64,000 bases of DNA from Agarilytica sp045430285. GTDB lineage: Bacteria; Pseudomonadota; Gammaproteobacteria; Pseudomonadales; Cellvibrionaceae. Below, one piece after another: positions 9,622 through 18,791 of the stretch. Every line of letters begins with the position of its first letter. The stretch's first letter is position 1. Made by a program: the position numbers and the translations under genes. The stretch is taken from NCBI GenBank assembly GCA_045430285.1, contig JAILXV010000003.1:558001-622000 (forward strand), given 5' to 3'. The notes beneath the pieces are model-generated. The model ran no database searches. It worked only from the letters and a program-made list of their open reading frames with translations, and was not told the DNA's origin.

Positions 9622-12450
9622 ATGAAATTTTTTCGTAACATATTCAGCGCTAAAAACGAGCCTCAGACGCTTGAAGACCGGCTGCAGCTGATCAAAGACA
9701 AAAGCCCTTCAGAGCTTGATGATATCTTTATCGGGACGGCTGGCGATCCAGAAGATTTAGAATTGCGCCTCGCACTGGTGGATAAAGCCTCCCAATCTGT
9801 ACTGGTTCAGATGGCGGGAGCACAGTCGCAAAACGCCGCCTTAGTAAAAGCCGCGCGACAGCGCCTAGCCGCGATGGTTGATAGTAAAGAGATTCCCACC
9901 ACCGCCTTGATCAGCGCGGTTAGCGATACCGAAGAATTGTTGACGATTGCCGCATTTTCGGCGACTGATGATTTTCACACACAAGTATTAAACGGTATTG
10001 AAGACCAAGCCCTAATCGGCAAGTTGTGTGGAACAGCAAGCTCTTCGAAAGTCCGTCAGTTACTCGCCTCAAAAGTCGAGGACGAGGACGAGTTAAAAGC
10101 CTTAGCTAAAACATTAAAGAGCAAAGACAAAAGCGCTTATAAGATCATCAAAGCAAAGCTTGATGTGTTACGTGAAATCGAAGTGCAGCATCAAACGATT
10201 CACAACAGCGCTCAACAGCTTATTGAGGAGATGCAATACTTAGCGAAGCGTGCGGTGGATAAAGAGACGCAGCCGCGTTACGAAAGATTGCTGCGTCGCT
10301 GGTCAGAATTAGGTGACGGTTTAGAAGCCGAGTCTGTTAACGCTTTCACTGAACAAGCAGATATCTGCAAAAAAGCTCTTGACCAATTTCTTGCGGCCAT
10401 AGCAGAAGAAAATGCCTTACAAGAACAAATTAGTAAAGCAGGGGATAACCGTGCAAAGATTATTTCAGATCTTTGGGCTTTAGTTTCCCAGATCTACGAT
10501 TTAGCTGCGGCGGATGAAGCGGCGTTAACGGGTATGCGTGAACAAGCGGATGAGAAAAAATCCGAGTGGGATGCGCTTAAGCAGCTCGACAAACCTGCGA
10601 AGCATCATCTAGGCGATTACACCAATATGTGTGAAAGTATCGAGGTGTTATTAGGTGAGTATGCGACAAATGGCAGCGCGATCGAATGTTACCGCCGTGT
10701 AGAAAGTGCGGAAGACGGTGAACCACAAAAGTCCGATATTAAATATCTGCGAAAACTACTCAGCGCCACAAGCGCCTTACAAAGTCATCCCTTGAGTGAG
10801 ACTGTCTCACAAGTGAGCCAGTTATTAAACAAAGTCGATGCAGACTTTATTGCGCGTAAAGAAGAAAAAGAAAAAGCGACCCGTGGCGTATCAGCACTTA
10901 TACGCAAAGCCAATCAAGCGGTAGAGCAAGGCCGAATTAAACAGGCAATTGGCGTACGTCATTCAATAGATGAGAAATTGGCGTTAATTGAAGCAGTTCC
11001 GTCGTTCTTACCCAAGAAAATTGAAGAGCTGGATGAAGCGATCCAAAAACTTGTGGATTGGCAGTCGTATGCGGTTGTTCCCAAGAAGCAAGCATTGGTT
11101 GACGCAATGGAAAAACTGGTCGACAGCGATATGCCCGCTGAAGCGCTTGCGACAAAAATTAAAAAGCTGCAGAGCGAGTGGAAAGGCTTAAGCCAAAGCG
11201 GTAAAGATAGGCAGGAGCAACTCTGGGAGCAATTCAGCGCCTTTGCGGATAAGGCCTATGAGCCCTGTAAAAAATATTACGATGAGTTAAGTGAATCGCG
11301 AAAGCATAATTTACTTAAGCGTCAGGAACTCGTGAAAAATCTGCGTGACTTTGATTCACAATACCAATGGGAAAATGCAGATTGGAAACACGTTGAGCAA
11401 ATTATTAGAGGCGCACGTAAAGAATTTCACAGTTATTCCCCAGTGGAACGTGCTGCAAATAAGATCGTGTCGCTAGAGTTCGACGAAGTCTTTCAGCGGT
11501 TGCAAGATAAGCTCGATGCAGAATACGCTAAAAACAAATCTTCCAAAGAAATTTTAATCGGTCAGGCGGAAAAACTGGCTGAACTGGCTGATACAGACCA
11601 AGCAATCGAAGGCGTAAAACGTTTGCAAGCACAATGGAAGTCTATCGGTCGTTGCCACCATAAAGATAACGACGCACTTTGGAAAAGCTTCCGTGTATTT
11701 TGCGACAAGATATTTGAAGATAAAACGCAAAAAGAAGGCGCTCGTCGTGCTGCTGTTGATGAAATTATCAATCATGCGCGAGGCTTTGTTACCTCTATCC
11801 AATCTTTGGCTGAAAAATCAGGCGAGGCTTTGTTAGCGGCCCGAGCAGAGCGAGACCAGCTGCAAACTGACTTTTCAGTGTTAGAAGATATTCCTGAAAA
11901 AGTACACAAGGCCATTGAGCGGGATTTTAATAAAGGTTTAGATGCTTTTGATAAAAAAGTGGCGAAATGTTTGCGTGAGACTCAATCCCACGCGTGGAAT
12001 GATTTTTTTGCTGCTTGTGAAAAAATCAATCACTATCACAATAGCGTACTTACAGAAGAAAGCAGTAACGATGTGCTTCGAGAAGAAGTAGAAAATTTTA
12101 TCGAAGGTGTCAGCCAATGGCCTGAAGGCGGTCAAAACTTCGTGAAGCAAAAATTGCTACAAGTCACTTCTGAGCCGGATGCAAATACTGAAGAGAACTT
12201 GAAAGCGCTTAAACTACTTTGTATTCGTTCGGAAATTCTTGCCGATCAAGAAACGCCTGAAACAGATAAGCAATTGCGTATGGAATACCAGGTTCAGCTA
12301 CTGCAAAAAGGCCTGGGTGCGCAGCGTACGGAAGAAAATTCCAGTGTTTCTATCGCGAAAGAATGGTGTTGCGTTGGTCCTGTATCTGAGGACGAATACA
12401 AAGCCTTGTTCGATCGCTTCTATACTAGCTGGCGTTCAATCTCAGCGTAA
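9622..12450 (+). CDS. DUF349 repeat protein
   Basis: A 942-residue, mostly alpha-helical, charged soluble protein. I set the start at ATG 9622, preceded by AAAGGTAATAATA and starting MKFFRNIFSAKNEPQ. The frame extends to a GTG at 9538, but that segment has no ribosome site. Several DUF349-like units are visible, with the pattern of a Trp-rich helix pair such as LQSEWKGL / LWEQFSAFADKAYEPCKKYY (~residues 515-560) and LQAQWKSIG / DALWKSFRVFCDKIF (~665-700). The family is widespread in gammaproteobacteria and uncharacterised. The gene stands alone and ends at a strong terminator. Confidence 0.85.
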   Translation: MKFFRNIFSAKNEPQTLEDRLQLIKDKSPSELDDIFIGTAGDPEDLELRLALVDKASQSVLVQMAGAQSQNAALVKAARQRLAAMVDSKEIPTTALISAVSDTEELLTIAAFSATDDFHTQVLNGIEDQALIGKLCGTASSSKVRQLLASKVEDEDELKALAKTLKSKDKSAYKIIKAKLDVLREIEVQHQTIHNSAQQLIEEMQYLAKRAVDKETQPRYERLLRRWSELGDGLEAESVNAFTEQADICKKALDQFLAAIAEENALQEQISKAGDNRAKIISDLWALVSQIYDLAAADEAALTGMREQADEKKSEWDALKQLDKPAKHHLGDYTNMCESIEVLLGEYATNGSAIECYRRVESAEDGEPQKSDIKYLRKLLSATSALQSHPLSETVSQVSQLLNKVDADFIARKEEKEKATRGVSALIRKANQAVEQGRIKQAIGVRHSIDEKLALIEAVPSFLPKKIEELDEAIQKLVDWQSYAVVPKKQALVDAMEKLVDSDMPAEALATKIKKLQSEWKGLSQSGKDRQEQLWEQFSAFADKAYEPCKKYYDELSESRKHNLLKRQELVKNLRDFDSQYQWENADWKHVEQIIRGARKEFHSYSPVERAANKIVSLEFDEVFQRLQDKLDAEYAKNKSSKEILIGQAEKLAELADTDQAIEGVKRLQAQWKSIGRCHHKDNDALWKSFRVFCDKIFEDKTQKEGARRAAVDEIINHARGFVTSIQSLAEKSGEALLAARAERDQLQTDFSVLEDIPEKVHKAIERDFNKGLDAFDKKVAKCLRETQSHAWNDFFAACEKINHYHNSVLTEESSNDVLREEVENFIEGVSQWPEGGQNFVKQKLLQVTSEPDANTEENLKALKLLCIRSEILADQETPETDKQLRMEYQVQLLQKGLGAQRTEENSSVSIAKEWCCVGPVSEDEYKALFDRFYTSWRSISA

Positions 12451-12493
12451 ATCCGAGTTACCTCAAGTGGTTTCGGAATATTCAGCAGACACA

Positions 12494-12521
12494 AAAAAGG
12501 CCGCATAAATGCGGCCTTTTT
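12494..12521. terminator. bidirectional rho-independent terminator
   Basis: The inverted repeat AAAAGGCCGCAT / ATGCGGCCTTTT has a very short loop, an A-run on the left and a T-run on the right. It lies 44 nt after the DUF349 stop and 18 nt beyond the end of the convergent small gene, so it can serve both directions. Confidence 0.85.
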
Positions 12522-12538
12522 ACTTTCTAAAGCATGCC

Positions 12539-12748
12539 TTATTCGGCAGCAGGTGCCTCTGTTTCAGCAGATTCTTCTGCTGCTGGCTCTTCAGCTTTAG
12601 GCTCAGGGGCTTTTAGCAATTCTTCTTTTTGAAGGATTGCAACTTTCTCTTCACCATTGATCCATGCATTCGCGGTGCTGCGTACAGCGTAGCGCTTGTC
12701 GTTACGGATGAATATGGTGTACTCGGCAGTCTTTTTTACGATTTTCAT
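12539..12748 (-). CDS. small conserved protein with acidic Ala/Glu/Pro tail
   Basis: A 69-residue protein from ATG 12748 with the strong ribosome site GAGGAAAGGT directly upstream. A longer frame from 12868 would run through the upstream terminator hairpin and is rejected. The N-terminal 40 residues (MKIVKKTAEYTIFIRNDKRY, then AVRSTANAWINGEEKVAIL) look like a compact beta-rich domain. The rest is an EEPAAEESAETEAPAAE-type acidic tail. I recall similar small proteins in other gammaproteobacteria but no assigned function. It is bracketed by two terminators, so it is probably an independent, well-expressed transcript. Confidence 0.7.
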   Translation of the reverse strand: MKIVKKTAEYTIFIRNDKRYAVRSTANAWINGEEKVAILQKEELLKAPEPKAEEPAAEESAETEAPAAE

Positions 12749-12854
12749 ACCTTTCCTCATGTATTGGGTATTGGTTGAATGTGGCTCAGTTGAGCGCGCG
12801 GGGATTTTGCCGTCAGATGCCGTATCTTGCAAGCAAGTATTTGTAAGCGGGCAG

Positions 12855-12881
12855 AAAAAAAGCCGCATAAAGCGGCTTTTT
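12855..12881. terminator. rho-independent terminator downstream of cytochrome c5 gene
   Basis: AAAAAGCCGC / GCGGCTTTTT forms a 10-bp stem with a five-base loop and U-runs in either orientation. It lies 17 nt beyond the stop of the minus-strand cytochrome gene and upstream of the 69-residue protein gene, separating the two transcripts. Confidence 0.8.
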
Positions 12882-12897
12882 CGGTGATCTCGATAGC

Positions 12898-13296
12898 TTA
12901 CTTCGAGTTATTCACCAAGTAATCAACACTTGCTTTTATCTCATCGTCTGAACAGTCAAAACATAGGCCTTTAGCTGGCATACCTTTGAAGCCGCTGATC
13001 GCACTTGTGTATAGCGCGTCGATGCCTTTCGCTGAACGTGGTGCCCATGCTGCTGCGTCACCAAGTTTTGGTGCACCCGCTGCGCCAGTGGCGTGGCAAG
13101 TTGCACATTTTGAGTCGTATACTTCTTGGCCAGAACGTGGGCCGCTTGCCGCTGCTACTTGTACAGTTGAAGCGCAGTCGTCGCCAGCCATACATAGTGA
13201 TCCAGCTGGCTTAATGCGATCTTCCAAAGTATCTGCAGTTACGTGAAGTGCTGAGATCGCCAAGATCGCTGCTACCAAAATTTTTATGCTTTTCAT
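12898..13296 (-). CDS. cytochrome c5-like monohaem protein
   Basis: A 132-residue exported protein. The start is ATG 13296 (AAGGTG upstream), giving a signal peptide MKSIKILVAAILAISALHVTA. One haem site is visible, CATCH, about 60 residues after the predicted cleavage site. The later motif GMPAKG with the following Cys pair (LCFDCSDDE) is characteristic of cytochrome c5, where Met is the distal ligand and the two cysteines form a disulphide. Cytochromes of this type shuttle electrons in the periplasm to terminal oxidases or reductases. It is monocistronic and unlinked to the multihaem cluster at 56-61 kb. Confidence 0.88.
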   Translation of the reverse strand: MKSIKILVAAILAISALHVTADTLEDRIKPAGSLCMAGDDCASTVQVAAASGPRSGQEVYDSKCATCHATGAAGAPKLGDAAAWAPRSAKGIDALYTSAISGFKGMPAKGLCFDCSDDEIKASVDYLVNNSK

Positions 13297-13521
13297 TAAT
13301 CGCACCTTGTTGTTACTTATAGTCTCTATTCAGATACCTGAGCCAAGGGAGGCACAGCCATCCAGTAAAAATTTGCCGGAGCATTATAGCGATAAAACCC
13401 AGGTTCTTACACCGTATCTTGTGTAAACAATAGGCTAAACCTGTGTAAGCCCATCAAGTATTACGGAGGGAGCATGGGTTAAAGTTGCAATAAGCTGTGG
13501 TGATGGGCTGAATGTCCTCGC

Positions 13522-14067
13522 TTAAAAAGGCGGGGACTTGGGCTTAGGTAATGGAACCTCAAAGGCCTTTACTACGCTGGTGATCATCCGATAGAAGCCC
13601 GAAATCACCACAATTTCGATTACTGCGGTTTTGCCTATGCTGCTAAGCCCTAGCTCTAAAGTCCTCTTTGGTACCGTATCAGCTAAAGCCGCATAACGGG
13701 CGATTTTATATATCAGTTGGGTCCTTTCCGGTTGGGCACTAAAAAATACTTCATCATCATCGAGTATGCCTTGCACCAGTTGTGGATCAACGCCTGCGGT
13801 GTGTGCGGGCGAAAGGTGTTGTTGCCAAACAAACCCCGCATTTATAGCCCTCGCGGTAGAAAGAATCACGATTTCGGTGTCATGTGGGTTTAGTACGCCT
13901 TCGTAGCGTAAATATGTACCCAACTGTGAAACGATTGTGGCGAGCTCGGGATGGTGGAATAAGGTTGAATACATACCCTTTAGACCTCCACGGGCAGCGC
14001 TTAAGGTATCAAAAACTTCTTTGTGTTTATTACTTAACTCTGTGTATGGGTTCGTATGCACGCTCAT
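13522..14067 (-). CDS. carboxymuconolactone decarboxylase/AhpD-like protein
   Basis: A 181-residue protein. The start ATG 14067 is chosen because a perfect GGAGGATATT site precedes it; the longer frame overlaps the ThDP gene. The core LFHHPELATIVSQLGTYLRY and ILSTARAINAGFVWQQHLSPA fits the CMD fold. The CxxC of AhpD peroxidases is absent and the place is taken by FVWQQH, as in the gamma-carboxymuconolactone decarboxylase branch, so a peroxidase role is unlikely. It is 16 nt downstream of a ThDP-enzyme gene and almost certainly in its operon, which suggests a shared catabolic step. The substrate is unknown. Confidence 0.75.
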   Translation of the reverse strand: MSVHTNPYTELSNKHKEVFDTLSAARGGLKGMYSTLFHHPELATIVSQLGTYLRYEGVLNPHDTEIVILSTARAINAGFVWQQHLSPAHTAGVDPQLVQGILDDDEVFFSAQPERTQLIYKIARYAALADTVPKRTLELGLSSIGKTAVIEIVVISGFYRMITSVVKAFEVPLPKPKSPPF

Positions 14068-14083
14068 AATATCCTCCAAAATT

Positions 14084-15895
14084 TTAGTCATGTAACAGGG
14101 ATTTGTTTGCGCTCCATGGACCAATGGGGGTTTTGCAATCCGGATCACAACGGAGATCAATGACAAAAGGTCCGCCCGAGTGCAGGAATGCCTCCTCCAA
14201 TATTTGAGGAAGTGACTCTGGCGTTTCGACCAAGCGTCCTTGGGCACCCAGCGCTGCAGCAAAAGCTGCCCAGTTATGGGTCGGTAGCGAGGCGATCTCC
14301 TGAGCACCAGCGCCCATTTTCTTGGTTCGCAAATAAACGTTCCCAAGAGCGGAGTTGTTCATGACCACGACTACAAGAGGTATGCGATGGCGAACAGCGG
14401 TTTGAATTTCTATACCGTGCATACCCATGCAGCCATCACCGGTTACAACTAAGTGGGGTTTTTCTGGTCTCGCAAGCTGGGCCCCAATACCTGCTGGTAT
14501 CGCCCAGCCCATCGGTGCGGTGGCACTAGCGGTTATGTAATGATTGGGTCGCTTGGATTCCCAGTAATGCGCCATGAATACTCTGTGCGCGCCAGAATCC
14601 ACCAAGACAACGGTGTCGTCGGGGGCCGCTTGGTATAGAGCGTTAACCAAAAACGATGGATGCATCGGTAAGGTAGGATTTGCTACTTCCTCATAAACAC
14701 GTGGTTTACGTTTGATGCTGTCTAGCCACATTCTTCGTAACCACTGGGATGCAGAGATTCGATCCTTATTTTCTTCGCTGAGGTTTAACAGAAAGTTAAA
14801 GAACGCGGTCGCATCTGCCTGAACATGCACATCTGCAGGGTAATTACGTTCAAAAGCACTGGGTGTGTTATCCACGTGCACAATAGTGGCTTGGGATAAG
14901 CGTGCATCCCATTTCATCGTGTTGCGTTGGTTTAGGCTCGTGCCCACAGCGATGATGAGATCTGGCGCCCCTTCCAATAGGCCAAAATGCGCTTGGGGCG
15001 TACCCGCATAGCCGAATATACCAAGGGATAGCCTATGATTCTCAGGGAAAACCCCCTTTGCTTTCAGCGTGGTGGCGACCGGTATATCAAACAGTTCGGC
15101 ACACTGGCGCAGTGCGTCGGCGGCGGTGTACATCGTTTCACCATCTTGGTTCAACCTTGGTTGGACCACCCCAGAGCCCGCAAGAATTAGGATTTTCTTT
15201 GCACTGGTCATATTTGTGACACAACGAGTCGCTGCATTTATATCGATAATTTGAGGCTGCTTCAGCGGTGTAATCGCTGATGCTTCATAAGCGGTGGTCT
15301 GATACCGCGTTTGTATTTCCACCGGAAGCATTAGGCAGGCAGGCCCTCGGTTTGGTCCGCTCATTTCACGAATAGCCGTACCAAGCCTTTGATTTAGAAG
15401 TTCTGCAGATGGGACCTCCTGTGCGTAACGTGTGACAGGGCTTATGGTAGAGAGATCCTGTAACCCAGCAGCGCTGCCATCTTGGAAAGCACCAATACCG
15501 GTAACAGAAGTTTGAATCTGGCCAATAAACGCCAATATTGATGATTGATCTGCAAAAGCCGTGGCAAGGGGGGTTAGCGTATTTGTTGCGCCAGGACCGC
15601 CAATACATGCAAACGCGCCTATTCCGCCACTGGCTCTCGCGTAGCCGTCGGCCATAAAACCCGCACCTGATTCGTGGGCAGCGATGATGGGGGTGACTGC
15701 GTGGTTTCGATTGCCAAACTCCTCCATGATCGGGTCTATGGTACCGCCAGGGACCATAAATAGGTGGTCGATGTTTTCCGCATGTAATGCTTCTAGAAGC
15801 CATTGCGTTGTTTGGGGTTGTTGGGTGTTCTCCGATGCGCTTTGGCTCGGACACACGAATTCGGTTTTGTTTTTCATCTTGAGTAACCTATTCAT
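14084..15895 (-). CDS. thiamine-diphosphate-dependent enzyme (acetolactate synthase/benzoylformate decarboxylase-like)
   Basis: About 603 residues, the usual size for this superfamily. The N-terminal Pyr domain shows MVPGGTIDPIMEEF and the activating glutamate in AAHESGAGFMADGYARASG. The central domain has the Rossmann-like IIAVGTSLNQRNT. The C-terminal PP domain has the ThDP/Mg motif TGDGCMGMHGIEIQTA...MNN. Starts at ATG 15895 (GAGG nine bases upstream) or ATG 15877 are both possible. The family cleaves or ligates 2-oxo acids. It is not adjacent to a small regulatory subunit or other branched-chain genes, so a catabolic decarboxylase or lyase is more likely than a biosynthetic acetolactate synthase. 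Confidence 0.85.
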   Translation of the reverse strand: MNRLLKMKNKTEFVCPSQSASENTQQPQTTQWLLEALHAENIDHLFMVPGGTIDPIMEEFGNRNHAVTPIIAAHESGAGFMADGYARASGGIGAFACIGGPGATNTLTPLATAFADQSSILAFIGQIQTSVTGIGAFQDGSAAGLQDLSTISPVTRYAQEVPSAELLNQRLGTAIREMSGPNRGPACLMLPVEIQTRYQTTAYEASAITPLKQPQIIDINAATRCVTNMTSAKKILILAGSGVVQPRLNQDGETMYTAADALRQCAELFDIPVATTLKAKGVFPENHRLSLGIFGYAGTPQAHFGLLEGAPDLIIAVGTSLNQRNTMKWDARLSQATIVHVDNTPSAFERNYPADVHVQADATAFFNFLLNLSEENKDRISASQWLRRMWLDSIKRKPRVYEEVANPTLPMHPSFLVNALYQAAPDDTVVLVDSGAHRVFMAHYWESKRPNHYITASATAPMGWAIPAGIGAQLARPEKPHLVVTGDGCMGMHGIEIQTAVRHRIPLVVVVMNNSALGNVYLRTKKMGAGAQEIASLPTHNWAAFAAALGAQGRLVETPESLPQILEEAFLHSGGPFVIDLRCDPDCKTPIGPWSANKSLLHD

Positions 15896-16132
15896 TGTGT
15901 CTGGCCTCACTAGTAAAGGCAGACGGGTGGGTGAAAGTGTTGATAGGAAAGATAAAATAGAAATAAAAAGGCCCGAAGCGGCCCTTACGTTTTACTTAAG
16001 TTATTGTTCTAAAAGAAAAAAATTTTTGCAAAAAAGATGAAAAGGCCGCCACGGCCTTGTGCCTACCGTCAACGCCGTTGTAATCTCACCCCATACCGTT
16101 TCCATGAGCCAAGAGGTGATTGATCACTGCCT

Positions 16133-17755
16133 ATGTCGATTACTAAGGAAGAGTTGACCGCAGCAGAAAAAAAACTATGTGACGCTTATGATCTTGCACC
16201 AGAAGATTTCAAAGCGAGGCTTCGTTTAGGTCTAAAAACCTGGTTACTTAAAGCCGATGCACTAAGAGAATGCGCATCAGAAGTGACGCGACAGCAAGAT
16301 TTCCTTAACACCCATTTTGCTTATTTGCCGGACCGCAGTTACCGAAAATACTTAGCGGGGAATGCGGCAGTTATCGGTGCAAAAAATTTAAGTAAATTAC
16401 TGGATGGTTTATGTGCCTTATTTCCCCAAGATTTTGGTCGCTTCGCGCATAACCCAACGATATGTATCGAAATCATAATTCGTGCGGCGTTTTCTGAAGA
16501 CAAGCAAAAGCACATCAGTGATGAGCCGGACACTGTAAGGCCAGATAAAACCAAACAGGTATACATTGGTGGCACGGATGATATGGCCGCCTTTCAAATA
16601 GGTGTTGCTGCGGGGACGGATATTGCCGAACAGGTGCCCCTGCATCGAGATAATTGTGAGCGGGATCACCTTGCGGATATTCAATACCAGCTCGGTACCG
16701 AAGCGGATGCCTATATTGGCTTGATCGGCTTGCAATACGGAGAAAAAATTAATGGAGAAACTAAGCATGGGCCGGCCAATCGGAAAAATGATACGGACCA
16801 TCGTTCGCGCGCAGATCATGAAATGATAGAAGTGAAGTCGCGATGGCTAGAGCAGGCGCACCAAAGTAATTTTCCGCCGGTATTTATTTATCAGCCCAAA
16901 CCAGGATCACCGTTTTATAAGGCCGTCTCGGATCAGAAATCCATATTGTCTGCTGAGGAAAAAGATAGTGAACGTTTTGAATATATTCAATTTAAAAATG
17001 AATTAAAACAAATGCAAGATCGCATCGCGAGTTGGCACTATCTTGAAACGGATTATCATCTTGTTGGGCAAGTGGCAGTGGATCTGAAGACCTATCGCAG
17101 TAAAGTTTTAGACCGACAAGAATACAAGGATGCTGACTTCCGTATACCGTTATCTGCGGATCTCATTGAAGTCCCAATAGCCGCGCAACAAAAAGTCACG
17201 AAATATTTCGACACATTCTATAAAAAAAATATAGCTAGTACGGGAAAAATGAATCCAGGGATGTGCGTACTGATTGAAAGCGACGACCATGCCAAAAACC
17301 TATCATTGGCTAATTACATTATCGATGAAGGGTTTTGGGGCGATCTCGTCACTATGCCTAAGCATATTGATCGTCAGCAGCGTGTTAATAAACAAGGGGT
17401 ATGGATTAGCTTGTGGCATGCCGCGGGTTGTCCGACACCGCCGGCAGACAAATTGATGAGCGTGGATCATCTTGCGGATGCGATCATAACCGCTGGCAGA
17501 CCCGTTCAGCTTGTATTGCACAATGTGAATCATATTCCAGATGGTGTCGCATGGTTTACGAAATATGTGTGGTTGCCGTTATTCAGCACGCTCGAAAATA
17601 TTCAGAAACAGCAGCACCTTACAAATACTCAAGCACTGCTACTTAATGTCGTGGTAACCCATGTTGGTGCTATCAATGAAAACGCGGAAAAAAATGTGTG
17701 TGACGACATTACCAAATACTTCGACACCAAAAAAATTATGCGTGTCCGTGTATGA
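16133..17755 (+). CDS. DUF4062-like plus inactive-STAND-like conflict-system protein
   Basis: A 540-residue protein in three parts. Residues 1-140 are helical and resemble small death-fold or effector-associated adaptor domains. Residues ~143-260 resemble DUF4062: a VYIGGTDDMAAFQIGV start where the family has VFISST..D, then a DAYIGLIGLQYGE strand. Residues ~345-540 look like a STAND NTPase fold (GMCVLIESDDHAKNLSLANYI, later PVQLVLHNVNHI) with no Walker A Gly-Lys-Thr/Ser, so I call it an inactive STAND-like module. It is first in an operon with a MoxR ATPase, a vWA-like protein and an ankyrin protein, a context matching NTP-dependent ternary conflict systems. Domain assignments are from pattern memory and need profile searches. 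Confidence 0.6.
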   Translation: MSITKEELTAAEKKLCDAYDLAPEDFKARLRLGLKTWLLKADALRECASEVTRQQDFLNTHFAYLPDRSYRKYLAGNAAVIGAKNLSKLLDGLCALFPQDFGRFAHNPTICIEIIIRAAFSEDKQKHISDEPDTVRPDKTKQVYIGGTDDMAAFQIGVAAGTDIAEQVPLHRDNCERDHLADIQYQLGTEADAYIGLIGLQYGEKINGETKHGPANRKNDTDHRSRADHEMIEVKSRWLEQAHQSNFPPVFIYQPKPGSPFYKAVSDQKSILSAEEKDSERFEYIQFKNELKQMQDRIASWHYLETDYHLVGQVAVDLKTYRSKVLDRQEYKDADFRIPLSADLIEVPIAAQQKVTKYFDTFYKKNIASTGKMNPGMCVLIESDDHAKNLSLANYIIDEGFWGDLVTMPKHIDRQQRVNKQGVWISLWHAAGCPTPPADKLMSVDHLADAIITAGRPVQLVLHNVNHIPDGVAWFTKYVWLPLFSTLENIQKQQHLTNTQALLLNVVVTHVGAINENAEKNVCDDITKYFDTKKIMRVRV

Positions 17756-17788
17756 CATGCTAAATACCACTTCATATGTGAGGGAAAT

Positions 17789-18787
17789 ATGAAAAACCAT
17801 TCAATACAGACCTACCCAGGGTTTACAGGGAAAGGAAAAGACAGCGCGCCACGTTCGTATGTTATTTCTCCGGAAGATGCAAAAGTAGTAGATTTTTCGA
17901 TAAAGCTAGGTAGGCCTCTATTAATTGAAGGCGAAGCGGGATGTGGGAAAACACGTCTTGCGGCGGCGATTGCTACAGAGCAGGGGCTAGCGGCGGAAGA
18001 TCTTATTGTTATTCCTGTACGAAGTTCTTCAAAAGCAAATGACTTGCTGTACCGATTTGACGCACTGCGCAGATTACAGGATTCCCAATGCCAAAATTCC
18101 GAGCGTAACGAAAGATCTGCGTGGGCACATAACTATATCCGTTTGGAGCCGCTGGGCCGCGCGATATTAGAGAGTAAGCCATGCGTTATTCTGATTGACG
18201 AAATAGATAAAGCGGATAGTGATTTCGCAAATGATTTATTGCACGTTATTGATCAATTTGAATTTCCTATTGATGAAATTCCAAGAGAAGAATCGGACAA
18301 AGCTTTTGAAGATACCGGCGAACTCCGATATATGGTGAAAGGTTCAGGAAAGTTAAGGCCCATTGTCGTATTTACAAGTAACCGTGAAAACCCGCTACCA
18401 CTGCCGTTCCTGCGCCGATGTGTTTACTTAGAACTAAAATTCCCCAACGAGCGGGAAGAGCTAATAGAAATTGTTGAACTAAATCTAAAGAAGGAAGCGC
18501 AGGAGAGAGAGTCTAGTGTCTTGGTGGATTTATCAAGCGGTATTATCAATAGTGCGGTCGAGGCTTTCCTAAAAATTCGTGAGGCTGCCGAAAAAAATAA
18601 TGCCATGAAAAAACCTGCAACAGCAGAGCTGATTGATTGGGTGCACGCCTTGCATTGGGAGCCGCACCAGCAGAAACATATAAGCACCATTACACCACCC
18701 TACTGGAAACTCTTGTTTCGATCGGCGACAGATATTGAGGCGCATCAACAGTATGCCCAATCCGTGAATCAAAGAGCGAGAAAATAA
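17789..18787 (+). CDS. MoxR-type AAA+ ATPase
   Basis: A 332-residue AAA+ protein. Walker A is EGEAGCGKTRLAAAIA (residues ~47-60), Walker B CVILIDEIDKADSDFANDLL (~132) and sensor 1 PIVVFTSNRENPLPLPFLRRC (~195), where the Arg pair supplies the usual arginine finger. MoxR ATPases partner with vWA proteins to remodel or activate a client complex. The gene lies 33 nt after the DUF4062/STAND-like gene (ATG preceded by GAGGGAAAT) and 4 nt before the vWA-like gene, so the pair is translationally coupled. This fits the ATPase switch of a MoxR-vWA ternary system. Confidence 0.85.
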   Translation: MKNHSIQTYPGFTGKGKDSAPRSYVISPEDAKVVDFSIKLGRPLLIEGEAGCGKTRLAAAIATEQGLAAEDLIVIPVRSSSKANDLLYRFDALRRLQDSQCQNSERNERSAWAHNYIRLEPLGRAILESKPCVILIDEIDKADSDFANDLLHVIDQFEFPIDEIPREESDKAFEDTGELRYMVKGSGKLRPIVVFTSNRENPLPLPFLRRCVYLELKFPNEREELIEIVELNLKKEAQERESSVLVDLSSGIINSAVEAFLKIREAAEKNNAMKKPATAELIDWVHALHWEPHQQKHISTITPPYWKLLFRSATDIEAHQQYAQSVNQRARK

Positions 18788-18791
18788 TCGT

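Noticed and set aside
15965..16060. AAGGCCC/GGGCCTT-like repeats upstream of the conflict operon as terminators
   Set aside because: Stems are short and imperfect with no T-run in the direction of either neighbouring gene.
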